Below are positions 37,901 to 51,600 of a DNA stretch of 64,000 nucleotides, piece after piece (within the stretch, counting starts at the first letter, position 1; every line of letters begins with the position of its first letter). Made by a program: the position numbers and the translations under genes. The notes below the pieces were generated by a model that saw nothing but the letters and a program-made list of their open reading frames with translations, had not been told where the DNA came from and did no database searches. This DNA comes from Mugil cephalus (taxonomy: Eukaryota > Chordata > Actinopteri > Mugiliformes > Mugilidae), in assembly GCF_022458985.1 (NCBI RefSeq), contig NC_061783.1:2448413-2512412 (forward strand). The letters run 5' to 3'.

Positions 37901-39803
37901 TCTTCTCCTAAAAATCACCGTTCTCTCCAACAGAGTGGAGTCTACTGATTCTCTTCGTGGTCGCATCAGAGAGCTGGAGACCGAGTGTAAGAAACTCAGC
38001 ATGGACATGAAACTCAAGGAGGAGCAGATTAGGGATCTGGAAGGCAAATGTCAGGTGAGACTGCTTTGCTACTCCAACTACAACAAATGGGATCATTGGA
38101 CTAAAATATAGGCAGAAAGTCAATTGTCTGGTAGTTTTTCTAATATTCTCACTACTTCTGTGTCACATGAAGGAGCTGCGTAAGTATAAAGAGAACGAGA
38201 AGGACACAGAGGTGTTGATGTCAGCGCTGTCAGCCATGCAGGAGAAGACCCAGCACCTGGAGAACAGCCTCAGCGCTGAGACCAGAATCAAACTGGACCT
38301 CTTCTCTGCTCTGGGGGATGCCAAGAGGCAGCTAGAGATTGCACAAGGTAGAAGAAGCAGAGATGCAGCAAATTGTTCATGTTGCTCTTAGTCACTCTCA
38401 GGACATGAAAAACGTTTTCTAATCATTGCCTTGATGAAAGTGGTTGCTTGTTTACAAGAGAAACTGTATCTTAACTCGAAGATGAAATCCTAAATAAGTA
38501 ATAAAATGACCAGGGAGCTAAAGAAGACAGATTAGAGAAGACTAAAATATTCTGATCATAACTGACTGTCTCGAGGTCAAACTAATTGATGTAGCATTCC
38601 TCTGTGTGTGCGCATGATGAGGTGATAAAAGATTAAAGAAGGAGTAAAGTAATATAACCTTTTTAATCTAATACCTGGGCAGAACAGTTGGTCATTTGTA
38701 ACCTAATGGATAAACAAGCTTATGTAAGGTTCTGCAAGCAGAATCAAAAAATACACCAGAGCCCCTTCCACAGCACCACAGACACATCTACCCATTAGCT
38801 CACACAGGCACACATCAGTGTCTCGCTCAAAGATACTTCTATTGACACTTCTATAGACACTTCTGTATGTGGCACATTCCGAGGATTGAACCGCTAATCC
38901 TCCAGTTCATGGACAACCCGCTCTACCTACCTACTGAGCCACAGCTGTTTGGCATCTGTGCTGCAGTCCCATGGGATTATTTGATCACTGCTCTTTTCTT
39001 TTTCCCACCACATTTGCATGATGTCAGCTTGGATCACATGCTGTTTGTTTGGCTTTGTTAGCATCAGTCAATATGAAATCCATCATAAAAACCTCAGGGA
39101 ATTTCCACCAGTTAATGTTTTAAGCATCAACATTAAGACAGAGCACCAGTTTATTATAATACGTTGGTGAACTTTAATATCTCCGCAAAATGAAGAATGT
39201 ATATATCGGCCCAAATATTGAGTCGATATATATTTTTTTTAAAACTTTTTTTTTACTGGTATCAGCCGATACGCGGGTGTGCTCGCGATACATATGTTTA
39301 TATTTTATTTTCCCAGAATAATCCATACAGTAAGAATAATTATTTTCCTCTGAATAATGAGGAAAAATAACTTCCCGACGGTTTATCGAATGAGAAGTTT
39401 CTCCATCTTGCCTAACTTTACACATGGTGTCGGGTAAATGAACTTTTCTCTTTACAGTTCACCACAGGAAGGTCAAAACTCAGATCATGCTTTAGAAAAC
39501 GATAACTAGAGCCATCGGGATTCAGTCTGCACAGATTCTCTGAAGCAATATTACTGTAATCACGTGTGTTGCTAATGCTGTGTCAACGTATCTCATCCAG
39601 GCCAGATCCATCAGAGGGAGCAGGAGATCGCAGAGCTGAAGCAGAAGATAGCAGAGGTGATGGCTGTGATGCCCAGCCTGTCCTATTCGTCAGACGGCAG
39701 CAACCTCAGCCCGGTCACGCCACACTACTCCTCGAAGTTCATGGACAATAGTCCCTCCTCTCTGGACCCCAACGCCTCAGTCTACCAGCCCCTCAAAAAG
39801 TGA
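31944..39803 (+). CDS. maco1: Macoilin (MACO1/TMEM57)
   Basis: A multi-pass membrane protein of rough ER and nuclear membrane that regulates neuronal excitability. Eleven exons join in frame: 31944-32023, 32904-33045, 33153-33279, 33418-33541, 34519-34697, 35752-36283, 36434-36592, 37667-37849, 37934-38054, 38173-38347 and 39601-39803, giving 674 residues (human about 664). The N terminus MKRRNADCSKLRRPLKRNRI is the family hallmark. Hydrophobic segments fill roughly residues 30-170 (FLYLKFLVVWVLVLLADFVL; SVFFVCVAFTSDIICLLFIP; PTVSLWILFVYIEAAIRF; IGYPVVTLGFGF). A polar N/S/G/K-rich linker (about 218-394) follows, then a long coiled coil (about 395-625) with LEQDVKRLKADLQ and KENEKDTEVLMSALSAMQ, and the conserved end NASVYQPLKK. 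No break was found. Confidence 0.96.
38741..38950. repeat. Teleost repeat in maco1 intron 10
   Basis: The run GTGTCTCGCTCAAAGATACT, then GAGGATTGAACCGCTAATCC, then CTCTACCTACCTACTGAGCC is a frequent fish repeat whose end resembles tRNA-like B-box and anticodon-stem words. It probably derives from an old SINE or LINE. Confidence 0.5.
39140..39425. repeat. Possible decayed repeat in maco1 intron 10
   Basis: The words ATATATCGGCCC and ATCAGCCGATACGC are partly inverted to one another and are typical of a fish DNA repeat. Boundaries are unclear. The rest is AT-rich. Confidence 0.35.
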
Positions 39804-41700
39804 CTCTGACAGCCACACGTCTGTCAGATGGAAATTCTCCTCTTGCTTTCTTTCTTTTGCTCTCAGTTTCAGTTCAGGTTACTTTTGAGTTTACCAGCCC
39901 CTGAACGTTTTTGCACTCTAATAACACGTACACAAACACAACCCCTTCATACATATGTGTATTTGTTTTTTTGGTTCTATTATGAGAACTGTTATTTTGA
40001 CAGGTTTTACAGGATTTTTGAGTGGAGATTTGGGATTGAGCCATGAGACGGCGTGCTCTTTATGAAGCGGGGGACAGGAATACACAAATTGGTTGGCCAG
40101 ATGTCTACAGAAGAGCCATCACGCATCACTTTATGTCAGTCTTCTTTTGGTGTACAATGTGAACCCCCCTCACAGCCATATTTATTTTCTTCAGGAAACT
40201 GACACCCAGGATTAATTTAGAAACAAGATTGACTTGTCTTGATGGTTTATGGATTAGACTGAAGGCGTTTTTTTTTTTTTTCCCCGTTCAGACTTGAATT
40301 TGAAGCTCACCTGCAAAGTGAAGCCCTGTGAGAGATACATGAATGTAATACTGTTCATGTTTTGATATCAGCGTTTACTAAATCAGTGATTGTTTTGTAA
40401 GGTTCCAGTTCAGTTTCAGCAATGTACTTTTCTTTAGAAATAATGGTAATAAACAGTTTGCTGTGTTCCTCAGATACTCCAATACAATTTAGTTTCTTCA
40501 TGCTGGATTAGTGGATTCTCCAGGATCACCAGTTAATGGATCAAGTAGGTGTAGTTTTGTCCTTAAGAATACTACTGCTAGATTTGACCTGGCACTGCCA
40601 AAATGTCACATCAACATTCACTTGTTTGCTGCAGACACCTTTCCTCTCCCCTCTGGACCAAATTAGAACCCGTTAGGCCATATTATTATTAACAGGATTT
40701 AATGATGTCGAGGTAACTGGTCGTTACCATTATTTGCAGATTTTACAGTGCCTTGCAGTTTTCTCTTTCTAAGATGAATACTTTTCAATCCTGGGATTTC
40801 AAAGCTTCAAAGCCGCTGTCCTCTGTTTAGCTCTGCTGCGCCTGGTTTTCATTTGTACGAGGTAAAGATTTCTCAAACGCTCAAGTCAGTATTCACAGGC
40901 TGAAACAATTAAGTGTCACATCGGACGCAGCTAATTGATGACAATATTGCAGACTCAAAGGGAAAACATTAGACTGGACATGGTACAAGTCATTTCAGAG
41001 TGACACAGTCTTGGTATGCCAAAACACAAACCAAACTGATTGTCCACTATTATGCCCTCTAGCTGGCATTTCGTTGTTTACAACAATGTACATTAACTTA
41101 CTGAGGAATGTTTTCTTTATTTCATTTCAGTTCTTAAGTGCCAAGTGTTGATGTTCAGTTTCCATCCATACTTTGATCGATGTAGCTAGCTAGCATAATG
41201 TTTGCAGAAGAGTGCTGTTACTTTTTTGTCATTAGAACATAATTGGATGATGTCGTGTTTACAAGGTTCTGGGCTGATCGCGATGAAGCAGCAGACAGTC
41301 AGTTGGACTGATTGTGTTACATTTATTTATTTGTTGCAAACTTTTATTGAGTGGCACTTCTTTGATATTTCCCATCATATTAGGTTGGTTTCCTATATTT
41401 TCTACCAGGAAAGATTCTGTGAATGTGTTGTGTTGGGAAAAGAAAAAAAAAGTTACCCCTGAACCATTTGACCATGTTGTGCTGTCACGTCGCATACCTG
41501 GAGAAATGTATTGTTTGTGGATTGCTCTGCGTTGTGAATTCAGTTCTCAAGTTGCTTTTATAAGTTTATGTAGAAGGAAGAGAAGGTATAAAAAAAAAGT
41601 GCTTTGTTTTATCTTTTCATTGTTCCACCATGTTTATTTTCTTTATTCAAAGTGACTGTGTCACACTTTTCACTTTGGTCATCACTATTAAAGAAAGTCT
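39804..41700 (+). other. maco1: maco1 3' UTR (probable)
   Basis: This follows the macoilin stop without any other gene. AATAAA at 40448-40453 and ATTAAA near 41687 are candidate polyadenylation signals, so short and long 3' UTRs are possible. A run of T lies near 40268-40281. Confidence 0.5.
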
Positions 41701-42673
41701 TGCTGGTGGCAATGCAAGCTGTTGAGTGTGTGTACACGTGATCTGTGTGTCTGAAGTTTTCCTTTTTGTGACACTAGCCAGAGGCAAATGTTACATAAAT
41801 CTCACCACAAGATGGTGACAAAATCTGGGGTGCCCCCCCCCCCAAAAAAAAACAAAAACAAAAAAACAATCCAATCCATACATAACAAAGTTGTGTTGTG
41901 AATTTGACCTCAGAGACCTTTAAGCCAGCTTGATGCTTTTGTTCACATTCTCCATCTAAAACCTTGCGTCTGCTAGATAAAATCGGAATGCATATACATG
42001 GGCCATGGTTTGATGTTGCCTTCGAGTGCTGCCTGAAAAACTTTTTTTTCTGAGTAAGAAATACAAAGACAAAGTACATTCAGTTGCTTGAGAGCAACCA
42101 AAACAAAACAAAAATCATCAGGTTTTTGAGTTTTCTGCTGAAGTACTCATGAATGTTGGGAAGTAATTCCATCTCTATATTAATTTACGGATAGAAAATG
42201 CAAAACTCAGCTTATTTACAAAATATTCAGAAGAAAAGAAATGCATCAAATGCATATAAAATTGAAAAGAAACAAAAGAGAAAACTAAAAATGCTTATAC
42301 TAATACTACGGAACTTAAAATACTAGTAATATCATAATTTGTGCAATTTTGAATTCCACCAGCTTTGGCCACCAACCAGCACAAAAAACATTTCATCTGA
42401 GCAATCATCAAAAGAGCTCAAATTTAATTTCAGATTTTAAAGAAAAATAAAATGTGATATTGTGGGCGTTTTTTTCGCAATATCCCATGTGACACAAACG
42501 CAGCGTGTCTTCTTCGTCAGGCTAAATAGCGGGATTTCTGACTGCACGGGAAGGCACCACAAGTCCATGTTCCCCATCATCATCATCATCATCAGTCAGA
42601 CAAACAGACCGACAACAGTTCTCCTGGAAGCCTCCGCAAACTTCACCGACTCTCAGCACTTCAAAACGCCGAC
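41701..42673. other. maco1-ldlrap1 intergenic region with ldlrap1 5' UTR
   Basis: A C run followed by an A run occurs at about 41826-41850. The last 200 bp before the ldlrap1 start are richer in CpG (CACAAACGCAGCGTG, GACCGACAACAG), as expected for a promoter and 5' UTR. A short CAT trinucleotide run lies near 42577-42593. The transcription start is not mapped. Confidence 0.45.
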
Positions 42674-45600
42674 ATGGATGCCCTCAAGTCGGCTGGGAGA
42701 GCTATTATCCGGAGCCCAAGTATGGCGAAACAGTCCTGGACTGCCGGCAGACACCGAAGTAAGATACGTTTATCAAGTTAGCCGAAGAGAACAAAAAAGG
42801 AGAGCATTTAAATATCTTCTTGTTTCTCTGTCAACTACAAATGTCCAATTTCTCCTCGTCGAAGTTGCCGGACTACGGCAACAATAACACTTAACTTCAG
42901 CACCAGCATGACGGCTAGTCAAACGTGACATTTGTAGCTGACTTAACCAAAGTTTAGCGTTTTGCCACAAAAACGAATAAACTACCAAAATCCTATAAGG
43001 TTGCTTATTGTTATAATTAAGTGATAAAATGAAGGTTTGACGTATTTTAAACTCAACTACACCTAACGACACGTCTCGCGTTGCTTGACAAAAACTAAAA
43101 AGTTTGCTACGAAATGCTACATTTTTTCCTCCTCCTTGTTTGTGTTTTGGGGGAAATGTGCTATTTCTTGCTCTGGTGGTTGAGTAGCTGTCTGCAGTGT
43201 GCTTTGTCCCGTTTCAAGAATTTGCCGGAAATAATTATTGTTTTGGAGCGAGAGAAAAAAAAATAACTTCACGATGTTATCTTTAAAATATTTGATCATT
43301 TCTGTCTATTAATACTGGCTCCATGTGTTTTCTTAACAAATATTCCCAGGTGATAAGATCAGTCTGTTCACCAGAGTTGATCTTTACAACACAATAACTT
43401 CCTTTATTCCCTTGTGATTGTACTCACTGCTGCAGTATTTTGGATTTGTGGATAATCCCAGTTTTCCAGCCTTTCCACCCACACTGCTTTAGGGAGCGCA
43501 GAGGTCAGCTCCAGGACTTGAACTTTCAGTGATATTTTTTTTTCTCTCTCTTTGTTTCTTGCTGAAGGACACTTGCACTTTACCGGGTGCAGGAGCTGGC
43601 CCACACAGCAGCATTGACATGAAACTCTTCTAAGTGCGCTCTGGCGCCCATTGTAGGACTCAAGGGCCACTTTGTAAGCTAAATCTCACTTGATCCTGGC
43701 TGTAAAGTTGTGGAGGGGGAATGACCGGGTGGCTTAGAGAGCCTCAAAGCTCCCCTGCCTGTAACCAAGAGGACAAGGCAGGAATGCTGCAGGTCAGTCA
43801 GTGCGCGGCCCCCTTTTGGCTCAGATTCAAGCTGGTCTGTTTTAAATTCCGGACAAGGCTATTGTTAAATCCATAGCGGCATTAAAGAATATGTGCTGTA
43901 TCGCATGAACCCACTACATTATGGCATGCAACGTTGGCAGCTCAACTGGAAAAGGGCAGCGCCTCAGGAATTTGACATAAAATCCTACAAGAGACATGTT
44001 AATGTAGTTACGTCTGCACAGCCCTGAGTGGCTGCAGTTCCCTCTGATCGTAATGCATCTAACTAACATTGGAAGTATTTATAGTGCTAGCAATCTAAAT
44101 AAAAGTGAGTAGCTGTTTAAATGATCCACATTCAACCATCTGTAAGTACAGTTCCAGCGTGTACACTGCAGGCGCAGGAGTACAAAGCAGTACTTATCAG
44201 AATGTCTTACAACTTATTTCATCCCTTTATGTAATGTCAAATTTGAAACCAGCCCAGAGCTAGATTGCTCTGGCTTAAGTGTTTGTATAAAATCTGTGCT
44301 ATTATTCTGATTATTAGGAGAATTAGCAGTTTCCTGTAAATGCAGGTACTGACCCACTTGTCACAGATGTAGTGCGTTGTCTCCTGGCTGTAGGGCACTC
44401 ATTCCTCACCAGTTCTCACCCATATCCCACATGTCAGACTTCCAGCTCTGACTTTAGCCTTATGGGATCATGTAATCACAGACTAGGATGTCAGGCTGAT
44501 GCAGCTAAATGACCAGTAAAACCATGAGTGCCAGGGTACTTGACCAGAGATACAATTTCAAACGTATTCCCGTTAATGAGGCACTAAAGCAGGGGTGTCA
44601 AACATGCATTCTGTGGGCCAAGACCTGCCCAGCAGAGGGATCAGCCTGGCCTGGAAGATACATTTGAAAAGTGCAGAAATGATATAAAAGACATAGGACA
44701 TTGTTGAAACAGGACATGACGCATTGCAGACAAGTACTCAACCTCCAGAGCAAGAAATAGCACATTTTCATTTTGGAGCAAACTTCTCAGCTTTTCTCAA
44801 GGAACATAAGACGTGCTGCTATGTATGGTTAAGTTTAAAAGGGTTTAAAAGTCTTTGTCAATTTCTTATGACTTTCTGGACTTGTCACCAGTCAGCACTT
44901 TAAGCTGTAGCAGTAAAAACATCTGCTAATCCCAGTTTGTCCACTAGGGGTCGCACTGTTTTAGAGTTGGGAACATTAAGCGACATGCAGTGCGCTTACA
45001 TGCATGTGAAAAAAAAAAAAAAAATGATTGCCTTAATCGGACATTTACAGGAGAACTTAAGTGCATGTAAAACGTTACTTCAATTAAAATCGGAGTTCTC
45101 ATTATCCGATTGAGACACCCAGATAATGCGGTTGGAATTCGTTTTTCTCTGGCGTGTATATGGTGAGTCGCATTTTTCCATCGGATAAAGCATGTGCGCA
45201 TGCTCCACAGCCACTGCGCTGGCGTGTGACCCAAAGCCGGTCGCAGTAGAAGAAGAACTGTCTGTGGGATAGCGCATATGTTACCTGCACCAGAATTAAC
45301 GTGAACATTACGTACAAGATTAAAAAAAATGTAGTATTATGCGTCTGGTCGTTGTTTGAAATGCCGGTCTGCTGCATGTGCGACTCTTGTTTATTATTAT
45401 ACGACGTAATAGTTCAACCGGAAAGCGAGCCGTATTAACGTGGTGTTAACCCGCTGAAAAGACACATATCGCCACCTAGTGTGGAGGAGGAAAACAGTTA
45501 TTTGATTTTCTCCGCTGCATGTAAACTGGGACAAGGACTGTAGTCAGAAAGTCGAATTTTGAACATAGCTTGATTTAGCTCTGCATGTAAACGCACTGAC

Positions 45601-48600
45601 CGAGACCCACCACTAAACAGCAGATGGCAGCAGTGTCCCGAAATTGCACTTACTTTTCTTAAGAAACTACAGGTTGTTCATTAAATACTTCGTATAACGA
45701 TAGTTCATTAAAAATGTAATTATAATGTCCTTGTCCATATTTGCAGTATATCAAAGGGACAAGAAGTTGTCATTTAGAGGTTATTATGCTATTATGTTAC
45801 TGCTCTGGTGCTGTTGAGATTAAATTGAGTTGTATGTGACCCTTGCCTATGTCTAAAGGCTTAGTCAGTCATCTTCTCATCTGTCTGCACTGTGAGTGAG
45901 TTTGCACTGAGGAGACACCGTTTCAGCTACCATCGGGACTAAATGGCTAAGCCTCCATCCACTTCTATACTCTCATTTCTCCGGCTTGGTGGCTGTAGAC
46001 GACCTACGCTGGCCCGCTGCCAGTGTCAAGTACACCTAGAGGATGCTTGTCTGTCGCAAAGAGTCTGTTTTCTAGGGTCCTCTTCAAATGGAAACACGTG
46101 ACAGTGCCAGGACACTATGAGGCTTGTTATGGAAAATCACTGCCAGGATAGGGACATTTCCACCTCATAATTAAGTAGTTATTTCACAAAAGCATGGGTG
46201 AAATAAGACTTGGCTCTTCTAACACTCTGATTATCTCTGACTCTGTTTATAGATGAGGCTTTGTCTTCTTTCTACTGCTAATCCCTGCTGTCCTGACCTC
46301 CATGGTGCTTTTTGATTTAACAGTCAGTTACACGACTATCTACAGTGGTACTGTTGATTGGTGGAAAACCCAGTAAGATCTCATTTTGAACCAAAGGAGA
46401 TTTATGTAGTTTTGCTTTTTTCTAGGTAAATGTAGTGGATGGTACCTGATGTGATGGGATCAAGTGACATTTTTCCAGGCCTGAAAAATGCAGCCAGTGT
46501 TGAAGCAGATTCTGAAATGCTCATTTGGGAAGTCTGGAAAGCAAGTCATTCCCCATAGACCGCTGTGTTAAAAAGCCCAGTTTTGCAGCAGGAGTAAACA
46601 TGTTTACAGTTTTTTTAAATTTATTTATTTATTTTAACAAATCACCCACTTCAATTAAAGGCTTGTTTTGCATAAATTTGAGTGACAGGTTTGTAACCTC
46701 ACAGGTTGCTGTCTGCTTCACTCCACCATTTTGTATTAGATCATTTCAACCTTGTTTGCTGATGTAGAGTTGCCCACCAGTCAGATATGGGAAGGTTGGC
46801 GTCTGGGTTTGCCTATATTGTTACTTCAAATCTAAAAAGACATATCCTTAAGGTCCTTGACTTCTCTATAGAAACCCTAGGATCATGGACGTAGGGTTAC
46901 GTTATTAATCCTTATTGTAAACCTCATGCTACTGCGTGCACTGGACGCACATCTATGAATAACGTGTCTGTGTTATTATGACACGGAGAGATCAGCAGAA
47001 TAATTCATGATTGTTTGCAGTTTTGAGATCTGTCCATAGCTGCACCTCCAGATCCCTGCGGTGGGATCCTCTCCATCGAATGATCCAAACATACCGGCTG
47101 GATGAAATCATTTTGAGACTAGATGAGCCAGCGTGTGAAGTGCTTTTGTAGTTGGCAGAAGTGACATGTGGAGTAAACTCTCTGCTGTAGGCAGGAGTAA
47201 GTGCTTAAGTTTGGTTTAATTTGCTTTCATTAAAAAAACTAATAACTGAAGTTGATGTAAGGAACTATTTGATAGTTTCAGCAGTAGCTCTTTTAGTTTC
47301 ACCAGTAACTCTGTTTATTGGCCTCATTTCTTAGACTAAAATGCTTCTGACATGCTTATTTACCTTGGCTTCTGCAGATATTTCCAAACCAACACATTAC
47401 CATCGCGTGTTTACATTTTTCTGCATCAGTGGAAATTCCTTCACATCAGCTCAGATGAGTTTTTTAACGCTGTGTGTATGTAGATCAGTGGAGTAGACAG
47501 AAAAAGTACAAATAGCCACAGAGGTTAGGTTGTATAAAAGAAGACAGAAGACTATTTGGCACGGAGTATGGTCGGGGTCTGAATTTGTAGGGCCACAGTT
47601 AGTGGTTTCCCCAGTGATCCAGTGTTTGGTGCAGACACACAAATCACCCAGGACGTGAACTGCCTGTCAGTTGGACCTTTTTGGATCAGCACTATTGTTG
47701 TCATAGTGTTCAACAAAGACTATTCTTTGAATTTAGATGCATGAAATGGATACTCATCCATCACTGTTGGATATAATTGATAACTGTGGAGCTGGATGGG
47801 GATTTCTCCTGTCTTCCTTTCAACCCCCCATCCCCCCACCCTCCACCTTTCTTTACACACACTTATTGTGTATCAGAAAACTAGCAACAGTAATTAATCT
47901 CTTAATACCAAAAAACGCTGAGGTTGTTTTATTTTCATTAGGGCTCATCTGGATTTACTTTGTCTCAGTTCCCACATGCTCACAGCTGTTTTCTTTCGCA
48001 TGCACTCGTTCCTGACCTTTGAACCCAAAGCCCTGCTCATTCTCAGGCTTAGCAGTGCCTGGTACCTGCACCGTTGCTGTTTTCTCTGGAGAGACAGAAA
48101 TGAAAAGCGATGCTGGTACTTTTATTAAAAATGGGAAACTGGCTGCTCAGTTCTCTCTGCCCACGTGACCTGATCCGTAAAGCCTGCAGTGAAAGCGGCC
48201 TCGCTCACCATCCGTTAAAAGAGGGAAGTTTTTTCTGAATTTTAGTTTTGTGTTTTCATTGCTATTTTACAGGTATAGAAAATCAACACTTTTTACTTCT
48301 TTTTGAGATGGTGGCTCAGCCTAAAAAAAAAAAAGATTATCTGCCATTATCAGCTGAAGTGACAAGATACTAATTCCCTTTTCAAACACCTGTATCATTT
48401 AGTTTATTTATTTTTTTGTCAGCGGTGTAAAGTGCTGACAGAATGCATACACAGAATTGGTTTTACCAGTAACGAGGGCTACAATGAGGGTTAGGCAGAG
48501 ATTACAGTTTGAGCATTCAACATTACCACAGATCGTTTCAAACATTTTCACATGGATTTGTGCTTTTCATGGGTTCATGGGTTTCATGAGCTTCTTTGTT

Positions 48601-51600
48601 GTTTGTTCATTATCTTTCAAAACATTTGCTAAAGTGACTGCGGGAAGAAGCTGGAATTTGGTTGTCGGGAAAACCGGCTTGTGGACATGATACACCAAGG
48701 CAGCGTTAGGCTAAAGCAGGACTGCCAGTGTTTTCACTAGTTCTTTAGTGTGTTCTTCACGCTAGCAGCTCAATCTTTAACCAGGCTGAAACTATTGGAC
48801 TGACTGCCAGGAAATTTCCTTCAAACATTCACTGTCTCCAGAGGATGACAGATTTAGTCATTTGAGTATTCAGATACTCTGACTAAATACCACTAAAAGC
48901 AGCTGCATGCTGCCTTAGCGCTGGTGGAAAAAAAGCCTTAGCGTGCCTTCGCTACAGCCTGGCAGGACCACTAGCATGACTGTAGACTTGTTTCAGTGCA
49001 CACTCACAACAGCGTGCAGAAAGACATCTTGAATGTGTTAAACTGGATTTTTTTTTCCTTCGTGAACAATAGGAATCAGCGGCATCCTAGAATTATTCTC
49101 CACGCAGTTTTAAATGTAAAAGCTGATTTGAACCAACATTTTCATGCAATGGTGTAAACCCTTTTTCTTTTGTCAAGGATTTAGTTTAGTATTTCGAACC
49201 ATCTATCATCAGTGCCTCTATCAGCCTTTAAAAGTCCTTCTGCTGGTCTCACTTGACAACATGCAGTCCTCCCTTCATCTACAGTGCGTGTGTGTGAACA
49301 TGTGCCTGCATGAGTATGTGGTATGCACTACATCCCAGAGGAGGTGCATGCCAGGAGGATGCATTTCGAGGTAATGCTGATGTTTTTCCCTTCTTGCCGT
49401 CCTCGACCCCTCCTTTCTGCCTCCGAAGAAATCTGTGTAAACACTGCTACAGTGTCAAGGTTGGCCGGCACCGCACAAAACCTGATAAGGCACCGTACAG
49501 GTAGCAGCTGTTCTTTTAGCAGTTACACTTTTAACACTTTGTCCGTCCGTTTTCAGGAAACGTCGTAGTAACTTTTTTTCCCCAATATTATTATTGCCAG
49601 GAAGGTTGCCAAAATTGAGCCCGTAAAGCCTTTTAAACAGACGGCTGTGGCTTAGCTTTTGGAGAGATACGTTGAACCACACATTGCTCTTATCACAGAA
49701 TGTCAGAGTCCATGTATACTTGGTCCTTACTCTTTGCTTTTTATTGTCAAGCGCTTTAAGTTGTTGGGGAGTTAAAATATTTACTTTACATGCACAGAAC
49801 CTCTGACCCAGATACCCTGTTTTTCTTTTTCTCTTCAGGGAGAGAGCAGATGAAATGGCTCAACTTTAAGTTCAACATAGACTGTTTACATTTCCTCAGA
49901 TCTGATGATTTTCTCAAGAGCTTCGAGTGTTCGCACCACTAGTGCGATTTATTTTGGAATGGGAAATGGGAGAAAAAAGTATCTAAATATGTTTTTAGAG
50001 GAACATGATTAATGTTGATCGATGTATTAACCCAGTTGACTGTGAAAACTTGTTATTCATCTGCAGAGCTTCCAGAGAACTGGACTGACACACGGGAGAC
50101 TATCGTAGAGGGCATGACTTTTAACCTTCGACACCTCGGCATGACACTAGTGGATCAGCCCAAGGGAGAGGAGCTGTCAGCAGCTGCTGTAAAGAGGATC
50201 GTCGCCACGGTCAGAGCTCCAGTAACAATGACAGTGTCATGGACACTTTTTACTGCTGTCAAATGGTTATGCAAAAATCGTTTTCATTTATGGTTAAGTA
50301 TCATATAAGATTTCTTTTATTTCAAAATGTATTGCCAACAACACAAATGTTTCCAGTGTTTTTTTTTTTTTTAGGTGCAAACTATTTATACTATCTCAAC
50401 ATTTCAATTAGAATTTTTTAGGTTCTAAATAATATTAAGCAAAAGCATCTCAAATTGTTAATATTTGGTTTTGACTATTGTCTGTTTATAAGAATTGAGG
50501 AGGCGCTTTTCTGAGAAGTAGTTTTACACTTCAGTGTGGTGGTTCTGTCCATCACTGTCTTTGCAGTATCTGACCGTAAAGCGGTTAAGGCTTCTGCATC
50601 AATTTGACACCGTAGCTATGGCAACAGACGTGACCCTACGCAGACCCTAATGCCATAGCTGACATTCATCTCCCCAGAAATGTGTTTTCGCTTCAATAAT
50701 GATGGAACACACAGGGGAAAGGTTAACTGAGGAGGACATACAAACATTTGTACAACTCGTCTTTGGCGAAATTTCAGCCAAAGTTTCAGTCGCCATTGTT
50801 GAAAGTGAAACAGGAAGTGGGAAACAAAAATCCACCTGACTGGTAAAAAAGACACAGCACCGACTGGTGTTTGTGTAGCATTGTTACAGAGCGAACCAGA
50901 CTGATGAGTGCACAAGTATAAATGACTCACACTGGTGTAGGCTACATGCGTAGGTGACGGTTCCTATGTCCTGCTGTACCTTAACCAAGCCTTAGAAAGA
51001 TGAGGACCGGGGATTGTCTCGCTTTAGGATTCAGACTCAAGTGACCACTAATGAAACAACTTCATTTTTAGCATTAGAGGTAGCCATTTGTGTTCCACTA
51101 GTGTGACTGTATGGTCCAGTATTTGAGAGTTCAGTGCATTTGCACTTTGAAGTTATGGATTCAGTTTGGTTATAAAGCTGCTATATATTTAGGTAGTCCG
51201 ATGCATAAAAACTGGCTTTATAGTCAATGTTAGGATTCTCTAGGGTTATAGATATTTGATTGATCATTGTATCTACTCACTTATACCTACTAATAGATAC
51301 TAGAGGCTTGTGTTTAACATTATATGAGTGATTGATCGCAGATAGACTGTACAAGAGATTATTGTGTTAGAACTTAGTTAGTCTGGAATAGAAGAGTGTT
51401 TCTTACTTTGGCCAACATTGTCCACTATCAATGGTGAGACATGTTGAGCAGCCTAGTTGGTATCTGTGTTGTCAACTCGCTGCGGTCATAACACAATTCA
51501 GCCAGACAGTCATTTCTTGATGCAGGACTCTTCATTGACGAATCTTCTCTTTAAATTCTCTGTGACAGGCTAAAGCCAGTGGGAAGAAGCCTCAGAAGGT

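Noticed and set aside
42462-42887. 141-residue open frame over ldlrap1 exon 1
   Set aside because: Wrong frame. The real first exon starts at the ATG at 42674 and reads MDALKSAGRA.
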